A stretch of 64,000 nt of DNA from Kordia antarctica (GTDB lineage Bacteria > Bacteroidota > Bacteroidia > Flavobacteriales > Flavobacteriaceae). The DNA is taken from NCBI RefSeq assembly GCF_009901525.1, contig NZ_CP019288.1:5051501-5115500 (forward strand), in the 5' to 3' direction. This document shows, in pieces, positions 8,446 through 18,441 of the stretch; the stretch's first letter is position 1, and each line of letters begins with the position of its first letter. The notes below the pieces were generated by a model. The model searched no databases and was not told the origin of the DNA. It saw nothing but the letters and a program-made list of their open reading frames with translations. Made by a program: the position numbers and the translations under genes.

Positions 8446-11400
8446 TTACCGTTTCAACGTAAAATGACCTTTTACATCAAATGATGTTGGACCATCTTTT
8501 ATTTCTGCTAAAAACCAATAATCGCTTGAAGGCAGTTTACGACCTCTGTACGTTCCGTCCCAACCACGATCGCCAGCACGTAAGGTTTTGATGAGTTTTC
8601 CATATCTGTCAAAGATATATACTATCGATTTTGGAAGCGTTTCGATTCCGATAATGTGCCAAGTGTCATTGAAACCATCATTGTTTGGCGTCACAAATTG
8701 AATGTAATCAATGACTACAGCTTCTTCGCTTACTTCGCCACAACCATTTACATCTGAAACAGTTACCGTATGATATCCTGGGCCGACAAATTCAAATACA
8801 TTTGAAACTTGCGGCGTTCCACCATCTAACGAATATAAGTAATCTCCGTTTCCACTTGCGGTTACGGTGATTGTATTGTTGTCAGAGAAGTGTACGACAT
8901 CAATATCAACAATAGTAGCCAATTCCGATTCGTTTACCGTAAAACTTGCCATTGCTGAACAACCAAACGGACTTGTGACAGTTACGTCGTAGGTTCCGAT
9001 GGAAGTAATATTAATAGAAGCTGTCGTTTCACTTGTTGACCAAGCGTATGTGTTTCCAGTTGCCGAACCTGCGGTTACTGTTAGTGGAAGATCGTTTAGA
9101 CATAAGGTAATATCTTCTGGAAGATTTACTTCTGGCAAAGGGTGAATTATGGTATTGAATTGAGTTGTGTCATAACAACCTGTTGTATTGTTTTCGACAC
9201 GGATATGAATAATTTGTCCGTTAAACGCGCTGTATAATGTTGGTAATGGAGCTACATCATTTTGTGCATCTTCAATACTTACATGATAACTTGCTGTAAA
9301 TAATGCTGGATTTTGCGCTCCTAATACGGTTGCTGTTTGTTGTGATAGATTGAATACTTGCGTAGAATCTGTACTGTTACTGATACAGGCTTCCATATCA
9401 CTGACAGGATTTGCATCTGGATTCGGATTGATGTTAATGTCAATACTATCTACAAAATAACAAGTTGTATCATCATTTTCTGCTCTGATAAAGATTGTTT
9501 CTGGATTTGTAGCATAGGTGTAAATATCAGGAAGCGGATTGGTTTCAGTGTCTGCGTCTGCCGCCGAATTGTAATATGATAAGGAAACACCTGTAGCATC
9601 ATCAATGATGATTTCGTCTATTTGGCGTAAATCGACTGTTCCAGGTATTTCGGCTTCACAGAAAGTAGCTTCTGTAACATTGTTTAGCAATGGTGGTAAA
9701 TTCACATGTAATGTAAACGGAATTACGACATAACAACCCGAAATGGTATTGATTAATCGTACAAAAATTGGTTGCGGATTGGTTACGTTTGTATAATTTG
9801 TTGGGTCAGGAATTGCGTTGGTTCCATCGTCTGCATCTTCTTGTGTTTCGTGATAGGTGATGACAACATTATCTTGTCTGATATTTAATATAAAGAATTC
9901 AGCTTCTGTCAAATCGAAAAGAACTTGTCCATCATAATCTGTATCACAAACCGTTACATCTGGTGCCGGATTTGTTTCAGGAACTTGAATTACATTTAAT
10001 TCAAAATCGACCACAATCATACAGTCAGAATCATTTGTAATTCTGGTATATATTGCATGCGGATTTGTAACGTTGGTAAATGTATTTCCAATCGGATCTA
10101 CATTATTCGTTGCATCATCAAAAGATAAGTGAAAAGAGATGACTAAGTTTTGTGAAATTCCCGCACGGATTTCTGCTTCTGTGTCGGTAAGATCAAACGT
10201 GTCAATTCCGTCATTACTAGCATCATCACAGACAAAAATATCTGTTGGCTCATTATACATTGGCGCAGGACTTACTTGAATTACAAAGGAAGAAACTGCA
10301 AAACAATCTGGATCTGTATCATTTTCAATACGCACATGAATTGTTTGCGGATTTGTTTGGTTTGCGTATGAAACCGTTTTGTCAATTTCGTTTGTTTTGT
10401 CCAAAGCATCTTGATCCGTTGGATAGTAGAAAACTGTCATTGCTGTTTGACCATTTAAGATTTCATCATCTTTGATCTCCATAATGAAGTTTTCAGTTTG
10501 ATCTGCATCTGTTTCACACAATTGATAAAAATCTGTGGCAATAACTTCTGGAATTGTATTTACAATAATCGGTAGTTCTACTACTGTAAAACAGCCTGTT
10601 GTAGCATTTTCTACACGAACATATGCAGATGATGTTGCTGTATTATAGACAGTAGGATCTGGAATTATGTTGGTATTCTCAAAAGCATCTGCTTCCAAGG
10701 AATGATAGCTAATGTTGATATTGGTTAAGTCTGCAATAATTTCTGGTTGACTTTGCGTTAAATCTACATCTGCAATACCGTCAGTATCTTCATCACATCT
10801 TAACAAGGTAGACGGTTGCATAACTGTTGGTGCTGGCAATATTTCAATAAGAAACGATGAAATTTCTGTACAGTTCGTTGCAGGATTGGTATACCTATAA
10901 AATATTTCTTGTGGATTGGATGAGTTTACATACGGAGCTACAATAGGATTGGCAAAAACGTTCGCATCGCCTGGTGTTTCATAATAAGATATAGTATATG
11001 TGGTATTTGCGCCTTGAATTGTGGATGTAAATGTAGTTAAATCAATTGCTACAACGAAGTCATCATCGGTGTCGCAATACGTTAACGTGCCAAGGTTTGG
11101 AGCCGTAACATTCGGATGCACAGTTAAGGTAATCTCAGCAAAATCTTCACAGCCCATATCATCTGAAAGTGTTAGGAAAATATCTTGCGGATTGGAAGTG
11201 TTTGAATATAGAACTGTAATGTCAATAGGATTTACAGCATTGGTTCTATCATCTTCACTTTCGTAAAATACAATACCCACATAATCCAAATTATTTTGAA
11301 TCCTATCAAAAACCGTTTGAAGGTTGAATTCAAAAATACCATCATTACTCGGATCATCACAACGAATGACGTTTTCAATATTTGTAGCGGTTAATAACGC

Positions 11401-13266
11401 ATTACTGTGTACCACAAATTGCGTGACCGTAAAACAACCAGCAGCATCCACAACTCTAATATATAGTGTTTGTAGGTCAATAACGGTATTGTCAAAAGCT
11501 GTTACGTCAGGAACCGGATTGGCACCAGTATTAGCATCATCAGAAGAAGTATGTACCGTAGTTGTAACGCCCGTTAATCCCATGGTAACTTCATTGAGGA
11601 AATCTGTAAAGTCAAATGTTGCAAAGCCATCGTGATCAGCATCACAAGCGTCAATTAAGTTTCGGTCAGGAGGATTCAACATAGGCGAAGTGCTAACATT
11701 TACTTGTAATGTTGTCGTTATTGCACAACCAGTTTGTGTATCTACAACACGCACAAAAACAGTATCATTTGGTGATGAATTTGTGTAGTTTCCAATGATT
11801 GGATTCAAATTGTTGTCCGCATCATTTTGCGAATTGTGATAGGTAACTCCAAGTACAGGATTCATTCCTGTGATTTCATCGTTTCGTACCGTTAAATCGA
11901 TAGCAGCCGTACCGTTATCAGAACAAATATCAAAAGGTGTTGGTTGTGTAATGATAGGCATCGGATTTACCACTAAGTTGAAACTTGTAAACGCCAAACA
12001 ACCATTGTCAATGTCTAACACACGTACAAAAACTTCTTGTGGCGATGTTGTATTTTGAATTGTATTTGGATGTGCATTTGTATCGTTATCGGCGTCGTTT
12101 TGTGTTGGATAATACGTAACCGTATAATTTGCAGGCGGCACAGTAGTTAGAATTTCAGCTTCTTTAGTGGTTAAATTGAAACTCTCAATTCCATCTAGTG
12201 AAGCATCATCACACAATTCAAAATCTGTGATTGGTCCAGCAGATTGAGGAGAATTTAGCGTTATTTCAACAGTATCTTCAATGACACATAGCTCAGTTCC
12301 TATCGGAATTGTGATTTCAACTCTGTGTGTTCCAGTCAGTACAGCATCATGTGTACTAGCAACACTTCCAGGAATGGTAACTCCGTTTCTAAACCATTCA
12401 AAAGTTGCTAAAGGGTTTCCAATATCTGCATTTAGTAAGTATGAATCTGCACATGTAATTACATCTGGACCTAAATCAACCGTGGCATTGAAACTATTTC
12501 CTTGAATAAAAATAGCAGAATCTGCATTTTGGTCGGTTCCGTCTGCAATAATTAATTTGATATGATACTGTTGATTCGGAATTAAGCTCGCTGTTGCTGT
12601 CAATACCGTAGTTCGTCCGTTGTAGTTGGTGTCGCCTAAGTTATAGCCTTCAAAAAATTGTTCGTTTTCGGCAGGGCAGAAGCCAACAATTTCATCGTGA
12701 ATAACACTTGTACTTACAGAAATAGTTGTTCCTGGTACAACTGCAATGTTTGTATATGGTGCTGTACTTCCCGTTTCTCGGATTAAGAAAGCAAAACTAT
12801 CAGAAAATCGACACGGAAAATCCTCCGCATATTCTTCCGAAGCTAATAAATAATTAAAACTTATTTGATTCGTAGCTGAGATAAAATCGAATTCTATGGA
12901 AGTTGCATTTATAGTATTCATCACGCCCAAAGCGGTTTCAATATCTGGATCCGTTCCCCAAGTTGTAGTTCCACTATTCAATGGCGCTGTATTTACGGGA
13001 GTTCCAGCTTCAGATGCACGACCAGAAGTTAGTACCAAACCATTTGCAAAAGGAAAGCCAGAACCAGCTTGATCGAAATAGGCATAACTATTAAAACCAT
13101 TTACATTTCCGTTGATAGAGGATGAAACATTTGAAACTTCTACACATCCTTGAACCAATTGATCTACCAATTCTTGTAGTGTAAATGACTCGTTTGTAGT
13201 TACTTGCTGGGCAGAAACTATTTGGTAAGCGAAAAGGGTAAAAAGTGTGAAAAAAACTTTTTTCAT
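8446..13266 (-). CDS. Type IX-secreted repeat protein with choice-of-anchor L domain
   Basis: 1606 aa. Signal peptide MKKVFFTLFTLFAYQIVSAQ; a choice-of-anchor L-type domain at about residues 25-265 (LVQGCVEVSNVSSSINGNV onwards, with SFNYLLASEEY-like phrase); an Ig/PKD-like domain to about 345; then eleven repeats of some 95 residues, each opening with a Cys-Asp-rich phrase such as CDDASNDGIDTFDLT and closing with a VRVxNxxTGC strand. A PKD-like and an SprB-like unit follow, and the last 85 residues form the gliding-motility-associated type B sorting domain (TPNNDGFNDTW, FDRYGKLI, GWDGTYRG). It should be secreted by the type IX system and held at, or released from, the surface. The Asp-rich loops suggest calcium binding. 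Confidence 0.9.
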   Translation of the reverse strand: MKKVFFTLFTLFAYQIVSAQQVTTNESFTLQELVDQLVQGCVEVSNVSSSINGNVNGFNSYAYFDQAGSGFPFANGLVLTSGRASEAGTPVNTAPLNSGTTTWGTDPDIETALGVMNTINATSIEFDFISATNQISFNYLLASEEYAEDFPCRFSDSFAFLIRETGSTAPYTNIAVVPGTTISVSTSVIHDEIVGFCPAENEQFFEGYNLGDTNYNGRTTVLTATASLIPNQQYHIKLIIADGTDQNADSAIFIQGNSFNATVDLGPDVITCADSYLLNADIGNPLATFEWFRNGVTIPGSVASTHDAVLTGTHRVEITIPIGTELCVIEDTVEITLNSPQSAGPITDFELCDDASLDGIESFNLTTKEAEILTTVPPANYTVTYYPTQNDADNDTNAHPNTIQNTTSPQEVFVRVLDIDNGCLAFTSFNLVVNPMPIITQPTPFDICSDNGTAAIDLTVRNDEITGMNPVLGVTYHNSQNDADNNLNPIIGNYTNSSPNDTVFVRVVDTQTGCAITTTLQVNVSTSPMLNPPDRNLIDACDADHDGFATFDFTDFLNEVTMGLTGVTTTVHTSSDDANTGANPVPDVTAFDNTVIDLQTLYIRVVDAAGCFTVTQFVVHSNALLTATNIENVIRCDDPSNDGIFEFNLQTVFDRIQNNLDYVGIVFYESEDDRTNAVNPIDITVLYSNTSNPQDIFLTLSDDMGCEDFAEITLTVHPNVTAPNLGTLTYCDTDDDFVVAIDLTTFTSTIQGANTTYTISYYETPGDANVFANPIVAPYVNSSNPQEIFYRYTNPATNCTEISSFLIEILPAPTVMQPSTLLRCDEDTDGIADVDLTQSQPEIIADLTNINISYHSLEADAFENTNIIPDPTVYNTATSSAYVRVENATTGCFTVVELPIIVNTIPEVIATDFYQLCETDADQTENFIMEIKDDEILNGQTAMTVFYYPTDQDALDKTNEIDKTVSYANQTNPQTIHVRIENDTDPDCFAVSSFVIQVSPAPMYNEPTDIFVCDDASNDGIDTFDLTDTEAEIRAGISQNLVISFHLSFDDATNNVDPIGNTFTNVTNPHAIYTRITNDSDCMIVVDFELNVIQVPETNPAPDVTVCDTDYDGQVLFDLTEAEFFILNIRQDNVVITYHETQEDADDGTNAIPDPTNYTNVTNPQPIFVRLINTISGCYVVIPFTLHVNLPPLLNNVTEATFCEAEIPGTVDLRQIDEIIIDDATGVSLSYYNSAADADTETNPLPDIYTYATNPETIFIRAENDDTTCYFVDSIDININPNPDANPVSDMEACISNSTDSTQVFNLSQQTATVLGAQNPALFTASYHVSIEDAQNDVAPLPTLYSAFNGQIIHIRVENNTTGCYDTTQFNTIIHPLPEVNLPEDITLCLNDLPLTVTAGSATGNTYAWSTSETTASINITSIGTYDVTVTSPFGCSAMASFTVNESELATIVDIDVVHFSDNNTITVTASGNGDYLYSLDGGTPQVSNVFEFVGPGYHTVTVSDVNGCGEVSEEAVVIDYIQFVTPNNDGFNDTWHIIGIETLPKSIVYIFDRYGKLIKTLRAGDRGWDGTYRGRKLPSSDYWFLAEIKDGPTSFDVKGHFTLKR

Positions 13267-13294
13267 AGGAATGGGGTTAAGTCATTGTTTCCGA

Positions 13295-13324
13295 CAAACA
13301 TGATTTTAGTTGGGCAAACTGCAA
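13295..13324 (-). promoter_or_regulatory. Candidate promoter of the 1606-aa adhesin gene
   Basis: Minus strand reads TTG, 19 nt, then CATGTTTG, close to the Bacteroidetes -33/-7 pattern. The -7 box ends 28 nt before the start codon. Confidence 0.4.
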
Positions 13325-13477
13325 TCATTCGTGTTGTATAGGCTATATAGATTATGCGCAAATATATACATAATATAATGCCTGTGAAACTATTTTTGGA
13401 GGCAACGACTTGTTTTTTAATTAACTACACATTAATACTAAAATACAGAAATCCTATGATATTAACGTAAAATGAGC

Positions 13478-15574
13478 TTAATTATTCTGTAAATAAACCC
13501 AACCTGTATACGTTTGTTCAAGTAATAAAGGACTTGCTAAGGTATTTTGGTCATTCAAATACAATACATAAAAGTAGGTTCCTGTGGGTAATTTTTTATC
13601 TTTTGGAGTTCCTCTATTCGCGTAACCATTCCAGCGAGAAGTTGCTTTGTTACCAATAAATATCAGCGTTCCGTACCTGTTATAAATATGAATTTCATGA
13701 TTTGGATGTGCTTCTAGGTTTAGAATATTAAACACATCATTTTTTCCATCGCCATTAGGCGAAAAACCATTTGGAATGTAAATTTCACAATCTTCAACTA
13801 GGATCTCAAAAGAAGTAGAATTTGTACAACCATTTGTATTTGTAACAATTATATAAATTGTTTGTGGATTGAATGTGTTGTCGTAAGCAGTTGGCATTGT
13901 AATTTCATCTTGAAACGTTCCGTCAGCATTTGCCGTTTCGTAATACGTAAAAATGTTATTTGCTGTTGAATTTATAGTGGATTCGTTTAATGTTAAATTA
14001 AAAGTAACGGAATCTATATCGTTTAATTTACACGCGATTAAATTTGCTGGTTCATTTGCTGTTGGACTTTCTAAAAGGAGCAATTCAAAATCTCCAATAG
14101 AAGTACACAACGTAGTACTGTTTGTAGCTTTTATATACATTGTTGTTGGATAATTTACACTACTATACGAATCAGCATTGATAATCATATTCGTATTGTT
14201 TGAAGCATCTTGGAACGTTTCAAAATACCCAAATGTTAGCGAAGTTTCGGTGAATAACGCTTCTTGCGAAGTCAAATTGAAAAGTAGATTCTCGCTATTG
14301 TCACACAATTGCAGAGAAGGCAAAATTGGAAGAATGGGCGAAGTTGGAAGCAATGTCAATTCTAAGGCATTGTTATTATCTTCATTAATTTCATCAACAG
14401 TTCCTGTACCAGTTCCATCATCATCAACGACAATTAGTAAATCAAAAGTATTCGGAATCGTTGCAGGAATTGTAACCGTAATCGTTTGTTGAATGTTTCC
14501 GCCAATTGGAAGTTCTACCTGAGTTACATCGGTTGCAATCAAAATTCCATTTGCATAAAAAGCAATCGGCGTATTTTGAGGTAAAGCCGCAGTACTATTC
14601 GTATTCGAGATTGTATAGGTAAGGTCTAATTCTCTGGAATCGCATGCTGAATCAACTTGATTAATCGTAACAGTTGCATCAGGAAGTTGACTGTTTAAAA
14701 CGGTGATAATATTATTAATCATCACAAAATCCTGTCCAGAAGTCAATGAAATTGTCGCTTGTGTATCGCCAATCGCTATAAAATTTTGAATGCCGTACAC
14801 ATCAATATCCATGTTGTATAAATTGGTCGCGCCTGTAAAACTATTTGTTCCGTTGAATGCATTATCTGCTGGATTTAGCGGAAAATTTTCTATAATATTT
14901 CCATTAATTCGCAACGTTTCGTTTACGCTTATAGCACGATCACCTTCCCATGCAATAAAGCCAATTTTTGCGCCCATATTGTCAAAAACGTTGAGGTTGG
15001 AAAGCGTAATTTCCAACATATCAGGCACACTTTCCAAACCATCATATACATTGAGTTGATTCAGCGGAAGCGCAGGATTTTCATAAATTACTGTCATTGC
15101 CCAACCGCCAAAATTCGTTCCTGTCGGGCAATACGGAGCAATCACGGACGTTAAATCGAATTCACTTACCGTATAATTTCCATTGCCTATCGTTTGCACA
15201 ATGCTTGTGACATCGGCAAAAGCTGCAAAAAACGTTCTATTTGCATTCAAAGAATCACTAAACGTACGTTGTGCTGTGACGGGAATTCCGTTGAGTTCTA
15301 TATTAAAATCGCCATCGTCCGAACCTGCCCAATATAAATAGGCGGCAACCATAGTTTCATTTGGATTTAAAAATAAGCTTGCGCTAGAAGATGTATTGAT
15401 TACGCAAATGCCTCCAGCACCATTTTCGACAGTATTGAGTGTGTTTCCAAGTGCTGTATAATCGTACCGACCATTGAATTGTTGGAACAGGGAAATATCT
15501 TGCGCAGCCGTTTTGAACGTGTTTAAAAAACAACCTAAAAAGAGAAAAATACTGATGTACGTTAGCTTGTTCAC
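13478..15574 (-). CDS. Type IX-secreted protein with CARDB-like and adhesin repeats
   Basis: 698 aa. Signal peptide ending near TAAQ (residues 1-25). Residues 26-300 form a large beta-rich domain of unknown type (YLYWAGSDDGDFNIELNG, NFGGWAMTVIYENP). Residues 300-415 look like a CARDB-type Ig domain with the DDDGTGTGTVDEINEDNN stretch. Two copies of the 95-residue repeat found in the flanking giant proteins follow, and the C-terminus carries the type B sorting domain (SPNGDGKNDVF, NRYGTLIF, TGTYFYVLY). Predicted to be exported by the type IX system. It is 210 bp upstream of the 1606-aa gene on the same strand. Confidence 0.88.
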   Translation of the reverse strand: MNKLTYISIFLFLGCFLNTFKTAAQDISLFQQFNGRYDYTALGNTLNTVENGAGGICVINTSSSASLFLNPNETMVAAYLYWAGSDDGDFNIELNGIPVTAQRTFSDSLNANRTFFAAFADVTSIVQTIGNGNYTVSEFDLTSVIAPYCPTGTNFGGWAMTVIYENPALPLNQLNVYDGLESVPDMLEITLSNLNVFDNMGAKIGFIAWEGDRAISVNETLRINGNIIENFPLNPADNAFNGTNSFTGATNLYNMDIDVYGIQNFIAIGDTQATISLTSGQDFVMINNIITVLNSQLPDATVTINQVDSACDSRELDLTYTISNTNSTAALPQNTPIAFYANGILIATDVTQVELPIGGNIQQTITVTIPATIPNTFDLLIVVDDDGTGTGTVDEINEDNNNALELTLLPTSPILPILPSLQLCDNSENLLFNLTSQEALFTETSLTFGYFETFQDASNNTNMIINADSYSSVNYPTTMYIKATNSTTLCTSIGDFELLLLESPTANEPANLIACKLNDIDSVTFNLTLNESTINSTANNIFTYYETANADGTFQDEITMPTAYDNTFNPQTIYIIVTNTNGCTNSTSFEILVEDCEIYIPNGFSPNGDGKNDVFNILNLEAHPNHEIHIYNRYGTLIFIGNKATSRWNGYANRGTPKDKKLPTGTYFYVLYLNDQNTLASPLLLEQTYTGWVYLQNN

Positions 15575-15750
15575 ACAAAATTGATTAATGCTTTCAAAGT
15601 AACAAATTCTGAGTTGATAAAAAAATGGGAGTTGTTTTTCTTTGGGATTTGGGTGTTTTTGGAGTATAATAATTTGTATGTTCTTCTTTGAAAACTCAAG
15701 TATTTGTTAATATTACGCTAGCGAAACCATTAATATTTACTTATGTAGTT

Positions 15751-16984
15751 CAGGGCAGAATCATACTTTTTAAGACAATATAATCATTTATTTGCCTGAT
15801 TATTAATTGTTTAAGTTATCAATTATTCGTATATTATACTGATAATCAATTACTTAACTCAATGAAACCATCTGATAACTTAAAAGACATTTTTGGGCAA
15901 ATACAAGACCACAGAAGCCATATAAACAAGCTTCATAATTTAGTAGATATCCTTCTTATTGGTATAATTGCAGTGATTTCTGGGGCAGAAACTTGGGAAC
16001 AAATGGCTGGGTTTGCCAAATCAAAAGAACCTTTTTTAAAGAAATTCTTAGAATTACCTAACGGTATTCCTTCGAAAGTAACTATCAATAGAGTCTTTTC
16101 AGCTATTGATAGTGAACAATTTGAATCTTGTTTTATTGATTGGGTCAATTCAATTGCAAATTTAAGTAAAGGTCAAATAATTGCGATTGATGGTAAAACG
16201 ATACGTGGCGCAAAGTCTCATGGTAAAAAATCGCCAATTCACATGGTTAGTGCTTGGGCTTGCGAAAACAATCTTGTTCTAGGTCAAGTTAAAACAGCTG
16301 AAAAGTCAAACGAAATTACTGCGATACCAGAATTACTGAACATCCTTAGTATTGCAGGAAATACTATTACAATAGATGCTATGGGAACTCAAAAAGAAAT
16401 TGCAAAAAAAATAATTGAACTAGATGCTGATTATATTTTAGCAGTTAAAGCAAATCAACCGCAGTTATTAGAACATATTGAAGATGAGTTTCGGTTTTCC
16501 AAACAACTAGAAACATACACTAAACATGATTTAGATCATGGGCGTATTGAAACTAGAACATGTAGCGTAATTACTGATTTTAAGTTTATTGAACAGGACA
16601 ATCAATGGAAAAATTTACAAAGTATTATAAAAATAGATAGCATTCGTGAATTTAAAAATAGTGATAAAGCGACAGAAAAAGCGACACGATATTATATTTC
16701 AAGTTTACGAAATGATGCTAGTGAATTTCAATCTAAAATACGCTCGCATTGGGCGGTAGAAAATAAATTACATTGGACTTTAGATGTAGCTTTCTCTGAA
16801 GATGCTTCTAGAAAAAGAGCAGGAAATGCTGCTCAAAATTATTCTATTCTGCTTAAAATTGCTTTAAATCTATTGAAAAATGAAACCTCTAAAAAGCTAT
16901 CTATGAAAAGCAAAAGACTTGAAGCTGGATGGAATGAAGACTATTTACTCAGAATATTAAATTTAAAAGTATGATTCTGCCCTG
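15751..16984 (+). mobile_element. Complete ISAs1-family insertion sequence
   Basis: 1234 bp. Perfect 20-bp terminal inverted repeats: CAGGGCAGAATCATACTTTT at 15751-15770 and its complement at 16965-16984. A 10-bp target duplication, TTATGTAGTT, flanks it at 15741-15750 and 16985-16994. Perfect ends, perfect duplication and an uninterrupted transposase gene all point to recent insertion. The empty site falls between genes and breaks no recognisable frame. Confidence 0.97.
15862..16974 (+). CDS. ISAs1-family DDE transposase
   Basis: 370 aa, typical length for the family. The N-terminal domain includes DHRSHINKLHNLVDILLIGI and SGAETWEQM, both characteristic. The catalytic triad can be placed in IIAIDGKTIRG (first Asp), ITIDAMGTQ (second Asp) and SHWAVENKLHW (Glu). 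The stop lies 10 bp inside the right inverted repeat. The gene fills almost the whole insertion sequence, carries no frameshift and should be active. Confidence 0.96.
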   Translation: MKPSDNLKDIFGQIQDHRSHINKLHNLVDILLIGIIAVISGAETWEQMAGFAKSKEPFLKKFLELPNGIPSKVTINRVFSAIDSEQFESCFIDWVNSIANLSKGQIIAIDGKTIRGAKSHGKKSPIHMVSAWACENNLVLGQVKTAEKSNEITAIPELLNILSIAGNTITIDAMGTQKEIAKKIIELDADYILAVKANQPQLLEHIEDEFRFSKQLETYTKHDLDHGRIETRTCSVITDFKFIEQDNQWKNLQSIIKIDSIREFKNSDKATEKATRYYISSLRNDASEFQSKIRSHWAVENKLHWTLDVAFSEDASRKRAGNAAQNYSILLKIALNLLKNETSKKLSMKSKRLEAGWNEDYLLRILNLKV

Positions 16985-17098
16985 TTATGTAGTTGCTTCT
17001 ACTTTCAGATTCATTAAAAAACGGTTAGATTTGTAAGAAACATATATTTTATAATGAGCATGTGTTCATTATAAATACGTTAGCTATAATACGAAAAA

Positions 17099-17944
17099 AT
17101 GAAAAGAACCTGCTTTATTATAATGCCAATAAGTGATAACCCCAATTATTCAAAAGGTCATTTCTTAAGAGTTTACGAATACATAATTAAACCTGCTTGT
17201 ATATTGGCTGACTTCAAACCTGTAAGAGCGGATGATGTACTTAATACAAACCACATTGCGTTAGATATTTTAAAAAGAATTATTGATTCTGATATGGCAC
17301 TCTGTGATTTAAGTACACAGAACCCTAATGTACTATATGAGCTTGGTATTAGACAAGCATTTAATAAGCCAGTCGTTTTAATAAAGGATTCTAAAACAAA
17401 TAGAATATTTGATATTCAAGGATTCAGAGATTTAGAATATGATGAAAATTTAAGAATTGATAACGTGCAAGATATTGTCGAAAACTTAGCAGAAATTATA
17501 AAAGTAACTTTTAAAGAAAAAGACACACAAATAAACTCATTAGTAAAATTACTTGGAATAACCCCAGCAGAATTAAATGGCTCAACAAATATCTCTATTG
17601 AAACTGAATTAATTCTGAATAATTTAAGTTCTATCGACAAACGATTAAACAATATTGAAAACTTTTCAAAACCTCAAACAAGAGACAATAATCCTAAACC
17701 AGTTAATGAAGAACCTTTATTTGATGAATTTGATTCTAGCGAAGAGAAATTAACTGTAACAGAAATCAGCCAATTAAAAAAAGGAGACAAAGTTGCTCAT
17801 ATTCGATTCGGAATAGGTACACTAGTTAAAATTGAAGGAAATCTAGAAGATTTAAATTCTTTTATTGGAGAATTCAACTTTAAAAAAGGTGGTTACAAAA
17901 AGCTTCTATTGAGATATGCCAATCTATATAAATCCAGTAGGTAA
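17099..17944 (+). CDS. Nucleoside deoxyribosyltransferase-like protein with C-terminal tudor-like domain
   Basis: 281 aa. Residues 4-140 follow the nucleoside 2-deoxyribosyltransferase-like fold: FIIMPIS at the start, IIDSDMALCDLSTQNPNVLYELGIR at about 61-85 and KPVVLIKD at 90-97. A coiled or linker region (about 165-210) follows. Residues 220-280 (LKKGDKVAHIRFGIGTLVKI ... KLLLRYANLYK) resemble the tudor-like tail of UvrD/PcrA helicases. The first domain is common in signalling and phage-defence proteins; the tail could bind another protein. It sits between the insertion sequence and copy C of the 295-bp element. Function is inferred, not shown. Confidence 0.65.
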   Translation: MKRTCFIIMPISDNPNYSKGHFLRVYEYIIKPACILADFKPVRADDVLNTNHIALDILKRIIDSDMALCDLSTQNPNVLYELGIRQAFNKPVVLIKDSKTNRIFDIQGFRDLEYDENLRIDNVQDIVENLAEIIKVTFKEKDTQINSLVKLLGITPAELNGSTNISIETELILNNLSSIDKRLNNIENFSKPQTRDNNPKPVNEEPLFDEFDSSEEKLTVTEISQLKKGDKVAHIRFGIGTLVKIEGNLEDLNSFIGEFNFKKGGYKKLLLRYANLYKSSR

Positions 17945-17981
17945 TAGCTGTTCGTTGGACAAGCCTATAATGCTTACTATG

Positions 17982-18276
17982 AACCTGAGTTCGATCTAAA
18001 ATTTCAGAGTATTTTTTTGTCTTTTCCGCAGTATAGCAGGGATTTTTCGTTAAGAATTTTCGAATCCTTGGAGAAAATTTAGAAAAATTCATGCGGTTTT
18101 AGTTTTTCCCTAAAAGAAAAACTAAAAATACCTCTGGAAAAGCGCACTTTCTTTTGTTTCTTTTCTTTGTGCGAGCAAAGAAAACGAAAATAATGATATG
18201 AAAATGAGATACTTATTACTTATTGCGAAAATGTGTTCAAAATTTTATTTGAGTAAACTTATGTCGAACTCACGTT
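17982..18276 (+). repeat. 295-bp dispersed element, intact copy C
   Basis: 295 bp bounded by AACCTGAGTTCGA (17982-17994) and TCGAACTCACGTT (18264-18276). ATG lies directly outside each end (17979-17981 and 18277-18279), a possible 3-bp target duplication. Nearly identical to copy E. The internal frame MKMRYLLLIAKMCSKFYLSK starts at 18198; here it has no stop at the element end and runs on into flanking DNA. It begins 37 nt after the stop of the deoxyribosyltransferase-like gene. Confidence 0.92.
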
Positions 18277-18304
18277 ATGAAGTTATAAGTCAATCCAACT
18301 TCAT

Positions 18305-18341
18305 AAAAAAACCGAAGAGTTTTATATGCTTCGGTTTTTTT
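18305..18341. terminator. Bidirectional terminator between convergent genes
   Basis: 13-bp perfect stem (AAAAAAACCGAAG at 18305-18317, complement at 18329-18341), 11-nt loop, A and T runs on both sides. It serves the gene ending at 17944 (plus) and the 2234-aa gene ending at 18442 (minus). Confidence 0.85.
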
Positions 18342-18441
18342 AAAATATCTTTTTTTGCTCAAAAACACTAAAATACACTTCGTTGAGAAAGTCTATTATC
18401 TTGTGTCTTTCAGCAAAGCGGTCTAAAGTCTTTTATCTAAA

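Noticed and set aside
15741-16994. Insertion sequence as the autonomous partner of the 295-bp element
   Set aside because: Terminal repeats differ (CAGGGCAGAATC against AACSTGAGTTCGA) and the target duplication is 10 bp against 3-4 bp.
18062-18066. tRNA-like TTCGAATCC in the 295-bp element
   Set aside because: No acceptor, D or anticodon arms around it; the word is part of an inverted repeat of the element.
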